Positions 53,271 through 64,000 of a DNA stretch of 64,000 bases are shown here, one piece after another (the stretch's first letter is position 1; every line of letters starts with the position of its first letter). Below the pieces are notes generated by a model. The model did not search any database and was not told the DNA's origin. It was given only the letters and a program-made list of their open reading frames with translations. Origin of the DNA: Streptomyces shenzhenensis (GTDB lineage Bacteria; Actinomycetota; Actinomycetes; Streptomycetales; Streptomycetaceae); assembly GCF_021462265.1 (NCBI RefSeq), contig NZ_JAJONF010000001.1, positions 248,001 through 312,000 of the forward strand, in the 5' to 3' direction. The position numbers and the translations under genes were made by a program.

Positions 53271-54748
53271 ACCTGCTACGACGGCTCCGGCACCTGCCCC
53301 GCCCCCGCACCCTCCGCGCCCGCCTCATCACGGGCCTGGTCGTGCTGCTCGCGGTGAGCTGCGCGGCGGTGGGCGTCGCGGCCGTGATCGAGCTGAACGG
53401 CTTTCTCACCGGCCGCCTCGACCAGCAGCTCCAGCAGACCGGCGCGAGCTTCCCGGAGTCCCTCGAACACGGGCAGTTCAGGCCCAGCGACCGGGACGGC
53501 GACGAGCACGGGGACACCCGCCGCCAGGCCGCCGGCACCTTCGGCGCCCGCCTGGTGAAGGGGCAGGTCACCAACGCGGCCCTCATCCCCGCCGACGACG
53601 ACCCGGACCTGACCGTCGGCCTCACGGCCCGCGACCGCGCGGCCCTCGCCGGACTGCCGGCGGACGGCCGTGGCCACTCGGTCCGCCTCGCCTCGATCGG
53701 CGGCTACCGGTTGCTGGCCTGGGCGGGCCGCGACGGCGACGTCCTGATCATCGGACTGCCCCTGGAGCCGGTACGGGCCGCCGTGCACCGCCTGGAACTG
53801 GTCTCCGCCGCCGTCTTCGGCCTGGCCCTGGCCGTGGCCGGGGTGGCCGGCGCCCTCTGGGTCCGCTGGTCCCTGCGCCCGCTGAGCCGCGTCGCGGACA
53901 CGGCCACCCGGGTCAGCGAGCTCCCGCTCGCCAGCGGCGAGGTGGCCCTGCCACCCCGCGCCCCGGAGTCCGACCCCCGCACCGAGGTCGGCCGGATGGC
54001 CACCGCCTTCAACCGCATGCTGCGCCACGTCGAGGACGCCCTCACCAAACGCCACGCCAGCGAGGAGCGCCTGCGCACCTTCGCGGCCGACGCCAGCCAC
54101 GAGCTGCGCACCCCGGTCGCCTCTGTCCGCGGCCACGCGGAACTGGCGCTGCTCCACCCGGGCCCGGTACCCCCCGAGATCACCCGGGCCCTGCAGCGCA
54201 TCACCGCCGAGTCCTCCCGCATGGGTGAGATGGTCGACGACCTCCTGCTGCTGGCCCGCCTGGACGCCGGCCGCCCCCTGGAGAGCCAACCGGTCGACTT
54301 CACCCACCTGATCCTGGACGCGGTCACGGACGCCCGCGCCGCGGGCCCCGACCACCGCTGGACCCTGGACCTCCCCGAGGAACCCGTGACGGTGACCGGC
54401 GACACCCACCGCCTGCACCAGGTCCTGGCCAACCTGCTGGCCAACGCCCGGCTGCACACACCGGCCGGCACGAAGGTGACGGTGACCCTGGAAACGGAGG
54501 GCCGTACAGCGGTCCTCCAGGTCCACGACGACGGCCCCGGCGTCCCGAAGGACATCCAGCCGGGCGTCTTCGAACGCTTCACCCGGGCCGAACACCGCCG
54601 CCGCGCGGACGCTCCCGGCGGCGGAGCGGGGCTGGGCCTGTCGATCGTGGCGGCGGTGGTGGAGGCGCATGGTGGGAAGGTGGTTCTGGAGAGCACTCCA
54701 GGATCGACGACATTCACCGTGAGGCTGGCGGCAACTGCTACTGCCTAG
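53267..54748 (+). CDS. Sensor histidine kinase
   Basis: 493 residues. Two membrane helices (about 21-43 and 178-199) flank an extracytoplasmic sensor of about 130 residues with no Cys or heme motif. HAMP domain at about 200-262; phospho-acceptor His278 in ADASHELRTPVASV; ATPase boxes HQVLANLLANARLHTPAG, DDGPGVPKD and GGGAGLGLSIVAAVVEAHGG. It should phosphorylate the adjacent regulator in response to an envelope signal, perhaps redox or metal state given the neighbours. Confidence 0.93.
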   Translation: MNLLRRLRHLPRPRTLRARLITGLVVLLAVSCAAVGVAAVIELNGFLTGRLDQQLQQTGASFPESLEHGQFRPSDRDGDEHGDTRRQAAGTFGARLVKGQVTNAALIPADDDPDLTVGLTARDRAALAGLPADGRGHSVRLASIGGYRLLAWAGRDGDVLIIGLPLEPVRAAVHRLELVSAAVFGLALAVAGVAGALWVRWSLRPLSRVADTATRVSELPLASGEVALPPRAPESDPRTEVGRMATAFNRMLRHVEDALTKRHASEERLRTFAADASHELRTPVASVRGHAELALLHPGPVPPEITRALQRITAESSRMGEMVDDLLLLARLDAGRPLESQPVDFTHLILDAVTDARAAGPDHRWTLDLPEEPVTVTGDTHRLHQVLANLLANARLHTPAGTKVTVTLETEGRTAVLQVHDDGPGVPKDIQPGVFERFTRAEHRRRADAPGGGAGLGLSIVAAVVEAHGGKVVLESTPGSTTFTVRLAATATA

Positions 54749-54771
54749 AAGGCTCGCGGGGGCGGTATCGA

Positions 54772-54804
54772 TGCGCGGCTCCGCCGCGTGGGCGCGTCCA
54801 GCCC
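54772..54804. repeat. Dispersed palindromic intergenic element, copy B (inverted)
   Basis: The complement reads GGGCTGGACGCGCCCACGCG then GCGGAGCCGCGCA, nearly identical to 47222-47252. A second hairpin GTCGCGCGC-CCCTGC-GGCGCGAC-like follows at about 54830. It lies between the convergent kinase and L,D-transpeptidase genes and may act as a terminator. Confidence 0.7.
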
Positions 54805-54858
54805 AGGACGGCCCGCACCCGCCACCACGTCGCGCGCCCCTGCGGCGCGACCGCGACC

Positions 54859-55560
54859 TCAGTACCGGGTGAGCCCCGTGTCCCCGCCCACCGTCCCGAC
54901 AGCGATGTGCGGCGCCTTCCCCGGATCCGCCCACTGCAGAATCCGCCGCATCGCGTCCTCCGGCACGGACACGCACCCCGCGGTGGCACCCGCCCCGTTG
55001 ACGTGCAGGAAGATTCCGGCCCCCCGCCCCCGCACCGGCTGCCGGTAGTTGAACCCGATCACCAGCGCGTACCCGTACTGCGTCCCGTACGACGACAGCT
55101 TCTCCGACTCGGCGGCCCGGCAGTCGGAGGGCAGCGGCTCGGCCCAGCGGTTGTAGGAGGCCGAGTCGTTGTCCTGGCACCACCACGAGTCCGCCGTCAC
55201 CGGCCGGTACTCGACGGCGGTCCCGGCCGGCGCCGCCTGGATGCCGAAGCCGAACGGAAGGTCGTACAGCCCCGTCGGCGTCGTGTTCGTACCCTGCTTG
55301 CGCTCGGCCCCCTCGACCAGCCCCTTCGCGCCGAACCGCGCGGCGGCCGACCCCACCCGCTCCCATGCCCCGTCCCGCCGCTCCCACCAGGTCAGGGTCC
55401 CCGAGGTCGAGCCCAGTGCGGGGGCCTCCGCGGTGATCAGCTGGCTGCCGCCGCCGGTGTCGGCCATCCGGGCGGGCAGCGGTGGCGGATCCCCGGCCCC
55501 CGGTGCCGCACCGAGCAGCAGCAGGGACGCGGAGACAAGGGTGACGACGCCTGGACGCAT
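54859..55560 (-). CDS. Secreted L,D-transpeptidase-family protein (YkuD-like)
   Basis: 233 residues with an N-terminal signal peptide (RPGVVTLVSASLLLLGAAPGAG). The catalytic signature is FLHVNGAGATAGCVSVPEDAM, read as HVNGAGATAGCVS with its His and nucleophile Cys. Upstream parts GTNTTPTGLYDLPFGFG and AEPLPSDCRAAESEKLSSYG fit the YkuD subtype seen in actinomycetes. It may cross-link peptidoglycan or act as a carboxypeptidase. It is followed on the same strand, 3 bp after its upstream neighbour's stop, so the two share a transcript. Confidence 0.85.
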   Translation of the reverse strand: MRPGVVTLVSASLLLLGAAPGAGDPPPLPARMADTGGGSQLITAEAPALGSTSGTLTWWERRDGAWERVGSAAARFGAKGLVEGAERKQGTNTTPTGLYDLPFGFGIQAAPAGTAVEYRPVTADSWWCQDNDSASYNRWAEPLPSDCRAAESEKLSSYGTQYGYALVIGFNYRQPVRGRGAGIFLHVNGAGATAGCVSVPEDAMRRILQWADPGKAPHIAVGTVGGDTGLTRY

Positions 55561-55563
55561 GGC

Positions 55564-56151
55564 TCAGACGGTAGACGGAGGCAGCGGCAGTGGCAGCCCG
55601 GGTAGGCCGTCCAGGCTCACCGCGATGTGGTCCTTCTTCTCGAAGTACGCGCTCAGCGAGGCGTCGTCCTCGCGTGCGAAGCGCTTCCCGTGCAGCTCGC
55701 GGTCGGCCTCGTACGCCATGTAGGGGACCGCGTAACCGCAGGTGTCCCGGATGAGTTCGGCGTGCACGACGATGATCGCGCGCAGGCCGTGCGGGGCCGG
55801 GTCGATGTCCGGGAAACGGGTGAGGAGTTCCGGGAAGCGCGGGTCGTCGCGGAAGACCGCCTCGCCGCGGCCGTGCACCCGCACGATGTTCGGCGGGCCC
55901 TGGAACGCGCACCACATCAGGGTGATGCGGCCGTTCTCCCGCAGATGGGCGACGGTCTCGGCGTTGGAGCCGGCGAAGTCCAGGTAGGCGAGCGTCAGTT
56001 CGTCGAGCACCGCGAAGGAGCCCTTGAGGCCCTTGGGGGAGAGGTTGACCGTGCCGTCGCCCGCGAGCGGGGCGGTGGCGGTGAAGAACAGGGGCTGTTC
56101 CTCGATGAACGTGCGGAGCCTGCCGTCGATGCGCTCATAGGTCTTTCCCAT
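55564..56151 (-). CDS. Pyridoxamine 5'-phosphate oxidase-family protein
   Basis: 195 residues. Split-barrel flavin-binding pattern: FIEEQPLFFTATAPLAGDGTV, NLSPKGLKGSFAVLDELTLAYLD, GSNAETVAHLRENGRITLMWCAF and PNIVRVHGRGEAV. Members bind FMN, F420 or heme and are often called general stress proteins. The C-terminal EADRELHGKRFAREDDASLSAYFEKK segment is typical of a streptomycete subgroup. Substrate unknown. Stop is 3 bp before the L,D-transpeptidase start. Confidence 0.88.
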   Translation of the reverse strand: MGKTYERIDGRLRTFIEEQPLFFTATAPLAGDGTVNLSPKGLKGSFAVLDELTLAYLDFAGSNAETVAHLRENGRITLMWCAFQGPPNIVRVHGRGEAVFRDDPRFPELLTRFPDIDPAPHGLRAIIVVHAELIRDTCGYAVPYMAYEADRELHGKRFAREDDASLSAYFEKKDHIAVSLDGLPGLPLPLPPSTV

Positions 56152-56270
56152 ACCTGGAAATTATCGGCGCACTTACTTCGCACGTCTAACGAATTCCGCG
56201 ATCCGGACAGGCCCCACTGCGGCCGCCCCGGCCGGCGCTGTACACGGGGCGGCCGCAGCTGCCTGTCACG

Positions 56271-57134
56271 TCACTTGGTGAGCGTGCAGGCGGCCAGGGA
56301 GTCCAGGCCGGTGGGCTTGGCCGACGTCCGGCCGATCGCGATGACGATGCGGTCGATGGTCGACTTCCGCTTGTCCGTCAGCGGGCCGAGGATCGCATTC
56401 TGCACGAAGTTGGGGCCGCCCTGGCCGACCGTGCTCTGGAGCCGGTTGTTGGCCTCCTGGATCTGCGTCTGGAGCAGGGTGAGGTTGCGGGAGACCTCCG
56501 CCTGCGCGGACGCGGGGACCGCCGGGAGCTTGGAGGCGACGTCCGGGCAGGTGATGGTGCCCACGGCGCTGTTGTTCGTGCCGCCGGTGCTGCCCGTGGA
56601 CTGCTGCTGGGTCGCGGCCGTGCCCGGCGCGGCGGAGCCGGTGCCCGTCGCCGTACCGCCGCCCGTGTTCGTGCCGGTTCCGCCCGCGTTCAGGGCGCAC
56701 GGCGCCAGCGAGTCCAGGCCGGCCGGCTTGGCGGCCGTACGGCCGATCGCGGTCGCGATCCGGTTGACGGTCGCCACGCGCTTGTCCTTGAGGGGACCGA
56801 GGATCGCGTTGTTCACGAAGTTCGGGCCACCCTGGCCCACCGTGTCGACCAGCCGCTTGTTGGCCTCCTGGATCTGCGTCTGCAGGAGCGTGAGGTTGCG
56901 GGAGACCTCCGCCTGCGCGGAGGCGGGGATCGCCGGGAGCTTGGAGGCGACGTCCGGGCAGGTGATGGTGCCGGGCGAGGCGGCGAAGGTGCGCGCGTTG
57001 TTCGTGCCACTGCTGCCACCGGGCGTACCGGCGAGGGCCGAACCGGCGATGACCGCGCCGGACAGGGCCACGGCGGCGGCACCGCCGATGAGCACGACAC
57101 GACGCTTGTTGTACTTCGGAAGAGCCCTGGACAT
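56271..57134 (-). CDS. Secreted protein made of two near-identical about 90-residue domains
   Basis: 287 residues. N-terminal signal KRRVVLIGGAAAVALSGAVIAGSALAG; then domain 1 (about 54-146) and domain 2 (about 190-285), separated by a Gly/Thr/Ser/Gln linker. Each domain reads TITCPDVASKLP, then AEVSRNLTLLQTQIQEAN, VGQGGPNFV and ends in a Cys near LDSLA(P/A)C, so one disulfide per domain is likely. The repeats are about 85% identical by eye, implying recent duplication. I do not recognise a named family; envelope or spore surface roles are only guesses. A promoter-rich, AT-richer stretch lies upstream. Confidence 0.8.
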   Translation of the reverse strand: MSRALPKYNKRRVVLIGGAAAVALSGAVIAGSALAGTPGGSSGTNNARTFAASPGTITCPDVASKLPAIPASAQAEVSRNLTLLQTQIQEANKRLVDTVGQGGPNFVNNAILGPLKDKRVATVNRIATAIGRTAAKPAGLDSLAPCALNAGGTGTNTGGGTATGTGSAAPGTAATQQQSTGSTGGTNNSAVGTITCPDVASKLPAVPASAQAEVSRNLTLLQTQIQEANNRLQSTVGQGGPNFVQNAILGPLTDKRKSTIDRIVIAIGRTSAKPTGLDSLAACTLTK

Positions 57135-57257
57135 GCGGATGCCTCACTCGGGTCAGAGATGGGTTTACCAACGCGGCGCCAGCGTTCAGGGATGGGTACG
57201 GGCAAGCGGTTTCGTTTGTTCAAACCTTTTTTGCGTCCGCCGGGAGAACCCGCCGGA

Positions 57258-57294
57258 TTGACGAATCATGCAGTGCTCTGCATACTCATGCATA
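57258..57294 (+). promoter_or_regulatory. argG promoter with ARG box
   Basis: TTGACG (57258-57263) and CATACT (57281-57286) are 17 bp apart. CATGCA, TGCATA and CATGCATA words overlap the -10 box (57267-57294), matching ArgR half-sites. Same logic as the argC promoter, so argG joins the ArgR regulon. Confidence 0.75.
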
Positions 57295-57318
57295 GCGGCT
57301 GTATGTGAGGAGGGAACC

Positions 57319-60013
<2,695 letters not shown>

Positions 60014-60030
60014 AACGCTTCGAGCGGCCG

Positions 60031-60049
60031 GGGGGCGCCCCGCGCCCCC
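60031..60049 (+). terminator. argGH terminator hairpin
   Basis: GGGGGCGC-CCC-GCGCCCCC is a perfect 8-bp all-GC stem 17 bp after the argH stop, before the aldo/keto reductase gene. Confidence 0.65.
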
Positions 60050-60128
60050 GAGCTGAACTGCGAACCAAAGGTCATCGCGGGTTACGTTGGTCGTCAGTCC
60101 GACGCAGCCGACCGAAACGGAGCCCGCG

Positions 60129-61100
60129 ATGCCCTTCGCCCGACTGGCAACAGCGACAACCCCCACCTGCCACATCGGCCTGGGCCTCGCCGCGGTCGGC
60201 CGCCCCGGCTACATCAACCTCGGCCGTGAAGAGGACCTGGGCACTGATCGCAGCGTGGCCGCGCTCCGCACCCGGACCCACGAACTCCTCGACGCCGCCT
60301 ACGCCCAGGGCGTCCGCTACTTCGACGTGGCCCGCTCCTACGGCCGCAGCGAGGAGTTCCTGGCCGACTGGCTGACCGCCCACCCCGGCATCGACGACGT
60401 GGTCATCGGCAGCAAGTGGGGCTACACCTACACGGCAGGCTGGTCCGCGGACGCCGAGACCCACGAGGTCAAGGACCACAGCGTCCAGACCTACGACCGG
60501 CAGCGGGCCGAGACCGCCGGACTGCTCGGCGACCGCCTCGACCTCTACCAGATCCACTCGGTGACCCCGGACAGTCCCGCGCTCACCGACAAGGAACTCC
60601 ACGCCCGCCTCGCCGAAGCGGCCGCCACCGGCATCACCGTCGGCTTCTCCACCAGCGGCCCCGCGCAGGCCGACGCCATTCGCGCCGCGCTCGCCGTCAC
60701 GGTCGACGGCGAGCCCCTCTTCCGTACCGTCCAGTCGACGTACAACGCCCTGGAGACCTCGGCGGGCCCCGCGCTCGCCGAGGCGCACGACGCCGGCCTG
60801 ACGGTGATCGTGAAGGAGGGCATGGCCAACGGCCGTCTGGCCGCCCCGCACGCCCCCGACGTCGTGCGGGCCGTGGCCGAGGAGACCGGCCTGGGCTGCG
60901 ACGCCGTCGCCCTCGCGGTCGTACTCCGCCAGCCCTGGGCCGGCGTCGTCCTCTCCGGCGCGGCGACGGTCGCCCAGCTGGCCTCCAACCTGCACGCGGC
61001 CGTGGTCGACCTCGACGCGGACCAGCTGACCCGCCTCGCCACCCTGGCCGAAGAGCCGCGCGTCTACTGGGAGCGACGCGGCAGCCTGCCCTGGCACTGA
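60129..61100 (+). CDS. Aldo/keto reductase
   Basis: 323 residues. Catalytic tetrad readable: Asp and Tyr in RYFDVARSYGRSEEFL, Lys in VIGSKWGYTY, His in DLYQIHSVTPDS. The C-terminal NADPH site is AVVLRQPWAGVVLSGA. It reduces carbonyls, possibly sugars or aldehydes; no substrate is implied. GGAG precedes ATG 60129. An ATG at 60087 in frame would add 14 residues and is less likely. Confidence 0.9.
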   Translation: MPFARLATATTPTCHIGLGLAAVGRPGYINLGREEDLGTDRSVAALRTRTHELLDAAYAQGVRYFDVARSYGRSEEFLADWLTAHPGIDDVVIGSKWGYTYTAGWSADAETHEVKDHSVQTYDRQRAETAGLLGDRLDLYQIHSVTPDSPALTDKELHARLAEAAATGITVGFSTSGPAQADAIRAALAVTVDGEPLFRTVQSTYNALETSAGPALAEAHDAGLTVIVKEGMANGRLAAPHAPDVVRAVAEETGLGCDAVALAVVLRQPWAGVVLSGAATVAQLASNLHAAVVDLDADQLTRLATLAEEPRVYWERRGSLPWH

Positions 61101-61141
61101 CGCGAAACCACCTCCGACCAGCCCTTATGATTCCCACATGC

Positions 61142-61171
61142 CCCAGGTGAGACATGAATGTCTCACCTGGG
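61142..61171. promoter_or_regulatory. 30-bp palindrome, TetR operator
   Basis: Perfect 14-bp arms CCCAGGTGAGACAT and ATGTCTCACCTGGG around GA, ending 13 bp before the TetR ATG. The TGTCTCA word recurs as TGTCTCATGG at the start codon itself. It should let the TetR protein repress its own operon, including the exporter. Confidence 0.85.
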
Positions 61172-61184
61172 TTATCCTTGTCTC

Positions 61185-61736
61185 ATGGCCCTCGACCGTG
61201 ACCACGTCCTGCGCAGCGCAGCCGCCCTGCTGACCCGCAAATCCACCGCGACCATGGACGAGGTCGCCAGGGCCGCCGGCATCAGCCGGGCCACCCTGCA
61301 CCGGCACTTCGCGGGACGCGACGCGCTGGTGCGCGCGCTGGAGGCACTCGGCATCGAGGAGTGCGAGGCGGCCCTGGACGCGGCCCGCCTGGACGAGGGC
61401 CCCGCGACCGACGCCGTGCACCGCCTGGTCCGCGAGATCGAACCGGCCGCCGGCCTGCTCGCCTTCCTCTACACCGAGAACCAGCTGTTCGAGGGCGAGG
61501 AACAGAACCAGGGCTGGACGCGGATCGACGACCGTGTCGCGGGCCTCTTCCGGCGCGGTCAGCGCAGCGGCGAGTTCCGTATCGACCTCACGCCCGCCTG
61601 GCTCACCGAGGCGCTGTACGGCCTGCTGGCCTCCGCCGCCTGGGCGGTCTCCGAAGGCCGGGTCGCCCGCAAGGACTTCACCCACATGATCGTCGAGCTG
61701 TTGCTCGGCGGCGCACTGCGAAGAGAGGAATCATGA
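61185..61736 (+). CDS. TetR-family repressor
   Basis: 183 residues from ATG 61185; ATG 61158 lies within the operator and is unlikely. HTH: RSAAALLTRKSTATMDEVARA, AGISRATLHRHFAGRDALVRA. The C-terminal ligand domain includes LLAFLYTENQLFEGEE and LTPAWLTEALYGLLASAAWA. The gene overlaps the DHA2 exporter by 4 bp, so the repressor and pump form one autoregulated unit, de-repressed by a pump substrate. Confidence 0.92.
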   Translation: MALDRDHVLRSAAALLTRKSTATMDEVARAAGISRATLHRHFAGRDALVRALEALGIEECEAALDAARLDEGPATDAVHRLVREIEPAAGLLAFLYTENQLFEGEEQNQGWTRIDDRVAGLFRRGQRSGEFRIDLTPAWLTEALYGLLASAAWAVSEGRVARKDFTHMIVELLLGGALRREES

Positions 61737-63247
61737 CCAGCACCCTGCAGCCGGCGCGCGTGACGGAGACGGAGGAGAAGCGGCCGGGCCGCTGGCTCGC
61801 GCTCTCCGCCCTCGTGCTCGCCGTGCTGCTGGTGGCCGTCGACGCGACCGTCCTCGGTCTCGCGACCCCCTACATCAGCGAAGACCTCAATCCCTCCGGT
61901 ACCCAGCTGCTCTGGATCGGCGACGTGTACTCGTTCGTCATCGCCGGTCTGCTGGTCTCGATGGGCAGCCTCGGGGACCGCATCGGCCGCAAGCGGATCC
62001 TGCTCGTCGGCGCCACGGCGTTCGGCGCGGTGTCCGTCCTGAACGCGTACGCGACGACCCCCGGGATGCTGATCGCGGCCCGCGCCCTGCTCGGCGTCGC
62101 GGGCGCGACCCTGATGCCCGCCACCCTCGCGCTGATCCGCAACCTCTTCCACGACCCGCGCGAGCGCAGTCTCGCCGTCGGCGTCTGGGGCGCGGCGGCC
62201 TCGGCCGGTACGGCCGTCGGCCCGATCGCGGGCGGCTTCCTCCTCGAGCACTTCTGGTGGGGCTCGGTCTTCCTGATCAACCTGCCCGTGATGGTGCTCC
62301 TGGTCCTCGTCGGCGTCAGGACGCTCCCCGAATCCCGCAACCCCGACCCCGGCCCCTGGGACCTGCTCAGCGTCGTGCTGTCGCTGGTCGGCATGATCGC
62401 CGTCGTGTACGCGGTGAAGGAGGCCGCGGCCCACGGCCTCACCGGCGTGACCGCGGCCGCCGCCCTCCTCGGCAGCGCGGCCCTTCACGGCTTCGTCCGC
62501 CGCCAGCTCACGATGCCCAGGCCCCTGCTGGACATGCGGCTGTTCCGCAACCGCGGCTTCAGCGGCGCGGTCCTGGCCGACCTGCTGACCGTGCTCGGCA
62601 TGTCCGGCCTGGTGTTCTTCCTCTCCCAGTTCCTGCAGCTGGTCCAGGGCAGGCACCCGTTCGAGGCGGGCCTCGCCGAACTCCCGGCCGCCGTCGGCGC
62701 GGTTGCGGCGGGCCGGGTGGCCGGCCACCAGGCCCGCCGCCACTCGGTCCGGGTGGTGGTCTCCGGCGGCCTGGCGGCCGTGGGCGTGGCGCTGGCGGCC
62801 CTGACCACCCTCTCGCGGTCCACCGGTTACCCGGTCCTCGGCGCCGCCCTCCTGGTGGTCGGCGTCGGCGCGGGCTTCTCCTTCACGGTCACGGCGGACG
62901 TCATCCTCTCCAGCGTCCCCAAGGACCAGGCCGGCGCCGCCTCGGCGGTCTCCGAGACGGCGTACGAACTGGGCGCCGCGCTGGGCATCGCCCTGCTCGG
63001 CTCGATCGTGACCGGCGTCTACCGCGGCTTCACGGCCCCGCCGGGCACCCCGGCCGGCGCCCGTGAATCGCTGGGCGCGGCGGTGGAGGCGTCGACGACC
63101 ATGCCCGCCCCCGCCGCGACCACCATGCTGACCGCTGCCCGCGACTCCTTCACCCACGGCCTCCACCTGGCCTCGGGCGCGGGCTCCGCGGTCCTGCTGG
63201 CAACGGCAGTGGTGGCCTGGTTCCTGCTGAAGAACCAGAAACTCTGA
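61733..63247 (+). CDS. DHA2-family MFS drug-efflux pump (14 helices)
   Basis: 504 residues. Motif C-like GAAASAGTAVGPIAGGFLLEHFWW, motif A GSLGDRIGRKRILLVGA, and helix 1 LAVLLVAVDATVLGLATPYI with the DHA2-typical membrane-embedded Asp. Fourteen hydrophobic segments fit the DHA2 (EmrB/QacA) family of proton-coupled multidrug exporters. ATG 61733 overlaps the TetR stop. The family includes antibiotic and dye pumps; substrate unknown. Confidence 0.92.
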   Translation: MTSTLQPARVTETEEKRPGRWLALSALVLAVLLVAVDATVLGLATPYISEDLNPSGTQLLWIGDVYSFVIAGLLVSMGSLGDRIGRKRILLVGATAFGAVSVLNAYATTPGMLIAARALLGVAGATLMPATLALIRNLFHDPRERSLAVGVWGAAASAGTAVGPIAGGFLLEHFWWGSVFLINLPVMVLLVLVGVRTLPESRNPDPGPWDLLSVVLSLVGMIAVVYAVKEAAAHGLTGVTAAAALLGSAALHGFVRRQLTMPRPLLDMRLFRNRGFSGAVLADLLTVLGMSGLVFFLSQFLQLVQGRHPFEAGLAELPAAVGAVAAGRVAGHQARRHSVRVVVSGGLAAVGVALAALTTLSRSTGYPVLGAALLVVGVGAGFSFTVTADVILSSVPKDQAGAASAVSETAYELGAALGIALLGSIVTGVYRGFTAPPGTPAGARESLGAAVEASTTMPAPAATTMLTAARDSFTHGLHLASGAGSAVLLATAVVAWFLLKNQKL

Positions 63248-63265
63248 GCACCTCTGTGGGGCAGC

Positions 63266-63331
63266 GCCCCGTAAGGCGCGCGGGGCCGTATCCGATGTGC
63301 GGCCACCGCGGCGCGGGCGCGATCAGCCCCC
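63266..63331. repeat. Convergent terminator region with diverged palindromic element
   Basis: GCCCC (63266) pairs with GGGGC (63282) in a hairpin. From about 63297 the complement reads like the elements at 47222 and 54772 (GGGGGCTGATCGCGCCCG, then CCGCACA). It separates the convergent exporter and multicopper-oxidase genes. Confidence 0.5.
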
Positions 63332-63368
63332 ACGCGCCCGCACCCGAAACACCACCGAGGGCCGTTCC

Positions 63369-64000
63369 TCACTTCTTGTAACCCAGCACCGTCATCATCC
63401 CGCTCTCCGAGTGGTACTGGTTGTGACAGTGCAGCATCCACAACCCCGGGTTGTCGGCATCGAAGTCGAGCACCAGCTTGCGGTGCGGCAACACGATCGT
63501 CGTGTCCTTGCGCGCTCCCGTCGAGCTGATCCCGGTGACCGAGAACGTGTGCCCGTGCAGGTGCATCGGATGCCACATGTCGGTCGCGTTGACGAGCGTC
63601 AGCCGCACCCGCTCCCCGGCCCGCACCGCATGCCGTTCCCGCACGTCGTACTGCTTGTGGTCGAACCCCCAGTCGTACCTCTCCATCGTCCCCGTGATCC
63701 GGATGAGCAGGTCGCGGTCGGGGACCCGGTCGTCCATGGCGACGGACTCGGCCGGCAGCAGGCGGCGCGCCGGTACGATCTCGCGGTCCAGTTCGGCCGG
63801 GCGGACATCCGGCGCGGGAAGGTTTCTGCCCTTGTCGGTGCGGAGGATCGCGAGCGCCTTGCCCTTCTTGCCCTCGGCGAGTGCGACGAGCGGGAAGACG
63901 CCGTCCTTGGCGGTGACGAGGACGTCGTAGCGCTCGGCCATGCCGATGAGCAGCGCGTCGGTCCTTCTGTGCTGCACGGGATAGCCGTCGGTGTGGGTGA
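63369..64000 (-). CDS. Multicopper oxidase, 5' part beyond the window
   Basis: The C-terminal 210 residues are present, running from the right edge (THTDGYPVQHRRTDALL) to the stop at 63369. Copper ligands: HPMHLHGHTF supplies type 1/2/3 histidines, and MLHCHNQYHSESGMMTV holds the HCH pair, the type 1 Cys and the axial Met. It oxidises metals or phenols with reduction of O2 to water and is usually secreted (Tat). The HCHNQYHSESGM spacing fits a three-domain laccase/CopA type. The N terminus and signal peptide cannot be seen. Confidence 0.9.
   Translation of the reverse strand, partial: THTDGYPVQHRRTDALLIGMAERYDVLVTAKDGVFPLVALAEGKKGKALAILRTDKGRNLPAPDVRPAELDREIVPARRLLPAESVAMDDRVPDRDLLIRITGTMERYDWGFDHKQYDVRERHAVRAGERVRLTLVNATDMWHPMHLHGHTFSVTGISSTGARKDTTIVLPHRKLVLDFDADNPGLWMLHCHNQYHSESGMMTVLGYKK

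Noticed and set aside
53276-55915. 879-codon minus-strand open frame opposite the histidine kinase
   Set aside because: Antisense shadow of the kinase joined to the L,D-transpeptidase region; no recognisable domain.

Overview
The window is very GC-rich actinobacterial DNA and fits a Streptomyces chromosome. Third codon positions are almost all G or C, many genes are translationally coupled through ATGA or GTGA overlaps, several genes look leaderless, and it carries an intact streptomycete-type argCJBDR operon plus argG-argH. No tRNA, rRNA or CRISPR array was seen.

Layout. (1) 1-8.6 kb, minus strand: one end of a small natural-product gene cluster. Transcription order is MFS exporter, guanidinoacetate-methyltransferase-like enzyme, a 62-residue protein, an unusual NRPS (interrupted A-MT-A, carrier, vestigial C/A segments, C-terminal MbtH domain), a VioC/AsnO-type Fe(II)/2-oxoglutarate oxygenase, and an ATP-grasp ligase that runs off the left edge. 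A decayed ABC-F gene sits divergently beside it. (2) 9.6-18.8 kb: housekeeping and accessory genes (3-hydroxyacyl-CoA dehydrogenase, a GHL10 secreted hydrolase, DUF1918, EamA/MocR pair, GNAT, a degenerate phosphoglycerate-mutase-fold protein, DUF6314), a 130-bp tandem repeat, a broken GH51 arabinofuranosidase and a CMD-family gene behind a MerR-type promoter. (3) 19.2-26.3 kb: a graveyard of mobile DNA (IS630, Tn3 and tyrosine-recombinase relics) holding intact cargo: an SDR/LysR pair, an unknown 216-aa protein and a methionine aminopeptidase/XRE pair. (4) 26.3-32.5 kb: a LysR/EamA pair, then a YfhO-GT2-GtrA membrane glycosylation operon with a terminator-like hairpin in its leader. (5) 32.5-38.5 kb: IclR plus a five-gene ring-cleavage operon (intradiol dioxygenase, DoxX, amidohydrolase, CoA-transferase, citryl-CoA-lyase-like) of unknown substrate. 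(6) 38.6-45 kb: argCJBDR and an ECF sigma/anti-sigma pair. (7) 45-54.7 kb: an ABC exporter, a His/Asp-rich mini-protein, and a flavin/heme electron-transfer module (ApbE, two FMN-binding proteins, two ferric-reductase-like flavoproteins) divergent from a two-component system, with OmpR-type direct repeats between them. (8) 54.8-64 kb: L,D-transpeptidase, PNPOx-like protein, a duplicated-domain secreted protein, argG-argH, an aldo/keto reductase, a TetR/DHA2 exporter pair under a 30-bp palindrome, and the 3' part of a multicopper oxidase.

How the parts work together. The arg genes form one regulon: promoters with ARG-box-like sequence precede argC and argG, and ArgR is encoded in the operon. 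The 47-54.7 kb module reads as a membrane electron path: cytosolic NAD(P)H to FAD, to membrane heme, to covalently bound FMN outside, with ApbE attaching the FMN. The cluster at 1-8.6 kb is the best candidate for undescribed chemistry. It pairs an N-methylating, probably beta-branched-aliphatic-activating NRPS unit with enzymes whose families act on guanidino or free amino acids.

Nothing here was confirmed by database search. Family calls come from motifs read by eye; starts and domain borders are estimates unless a ribosome-binding site decides them.
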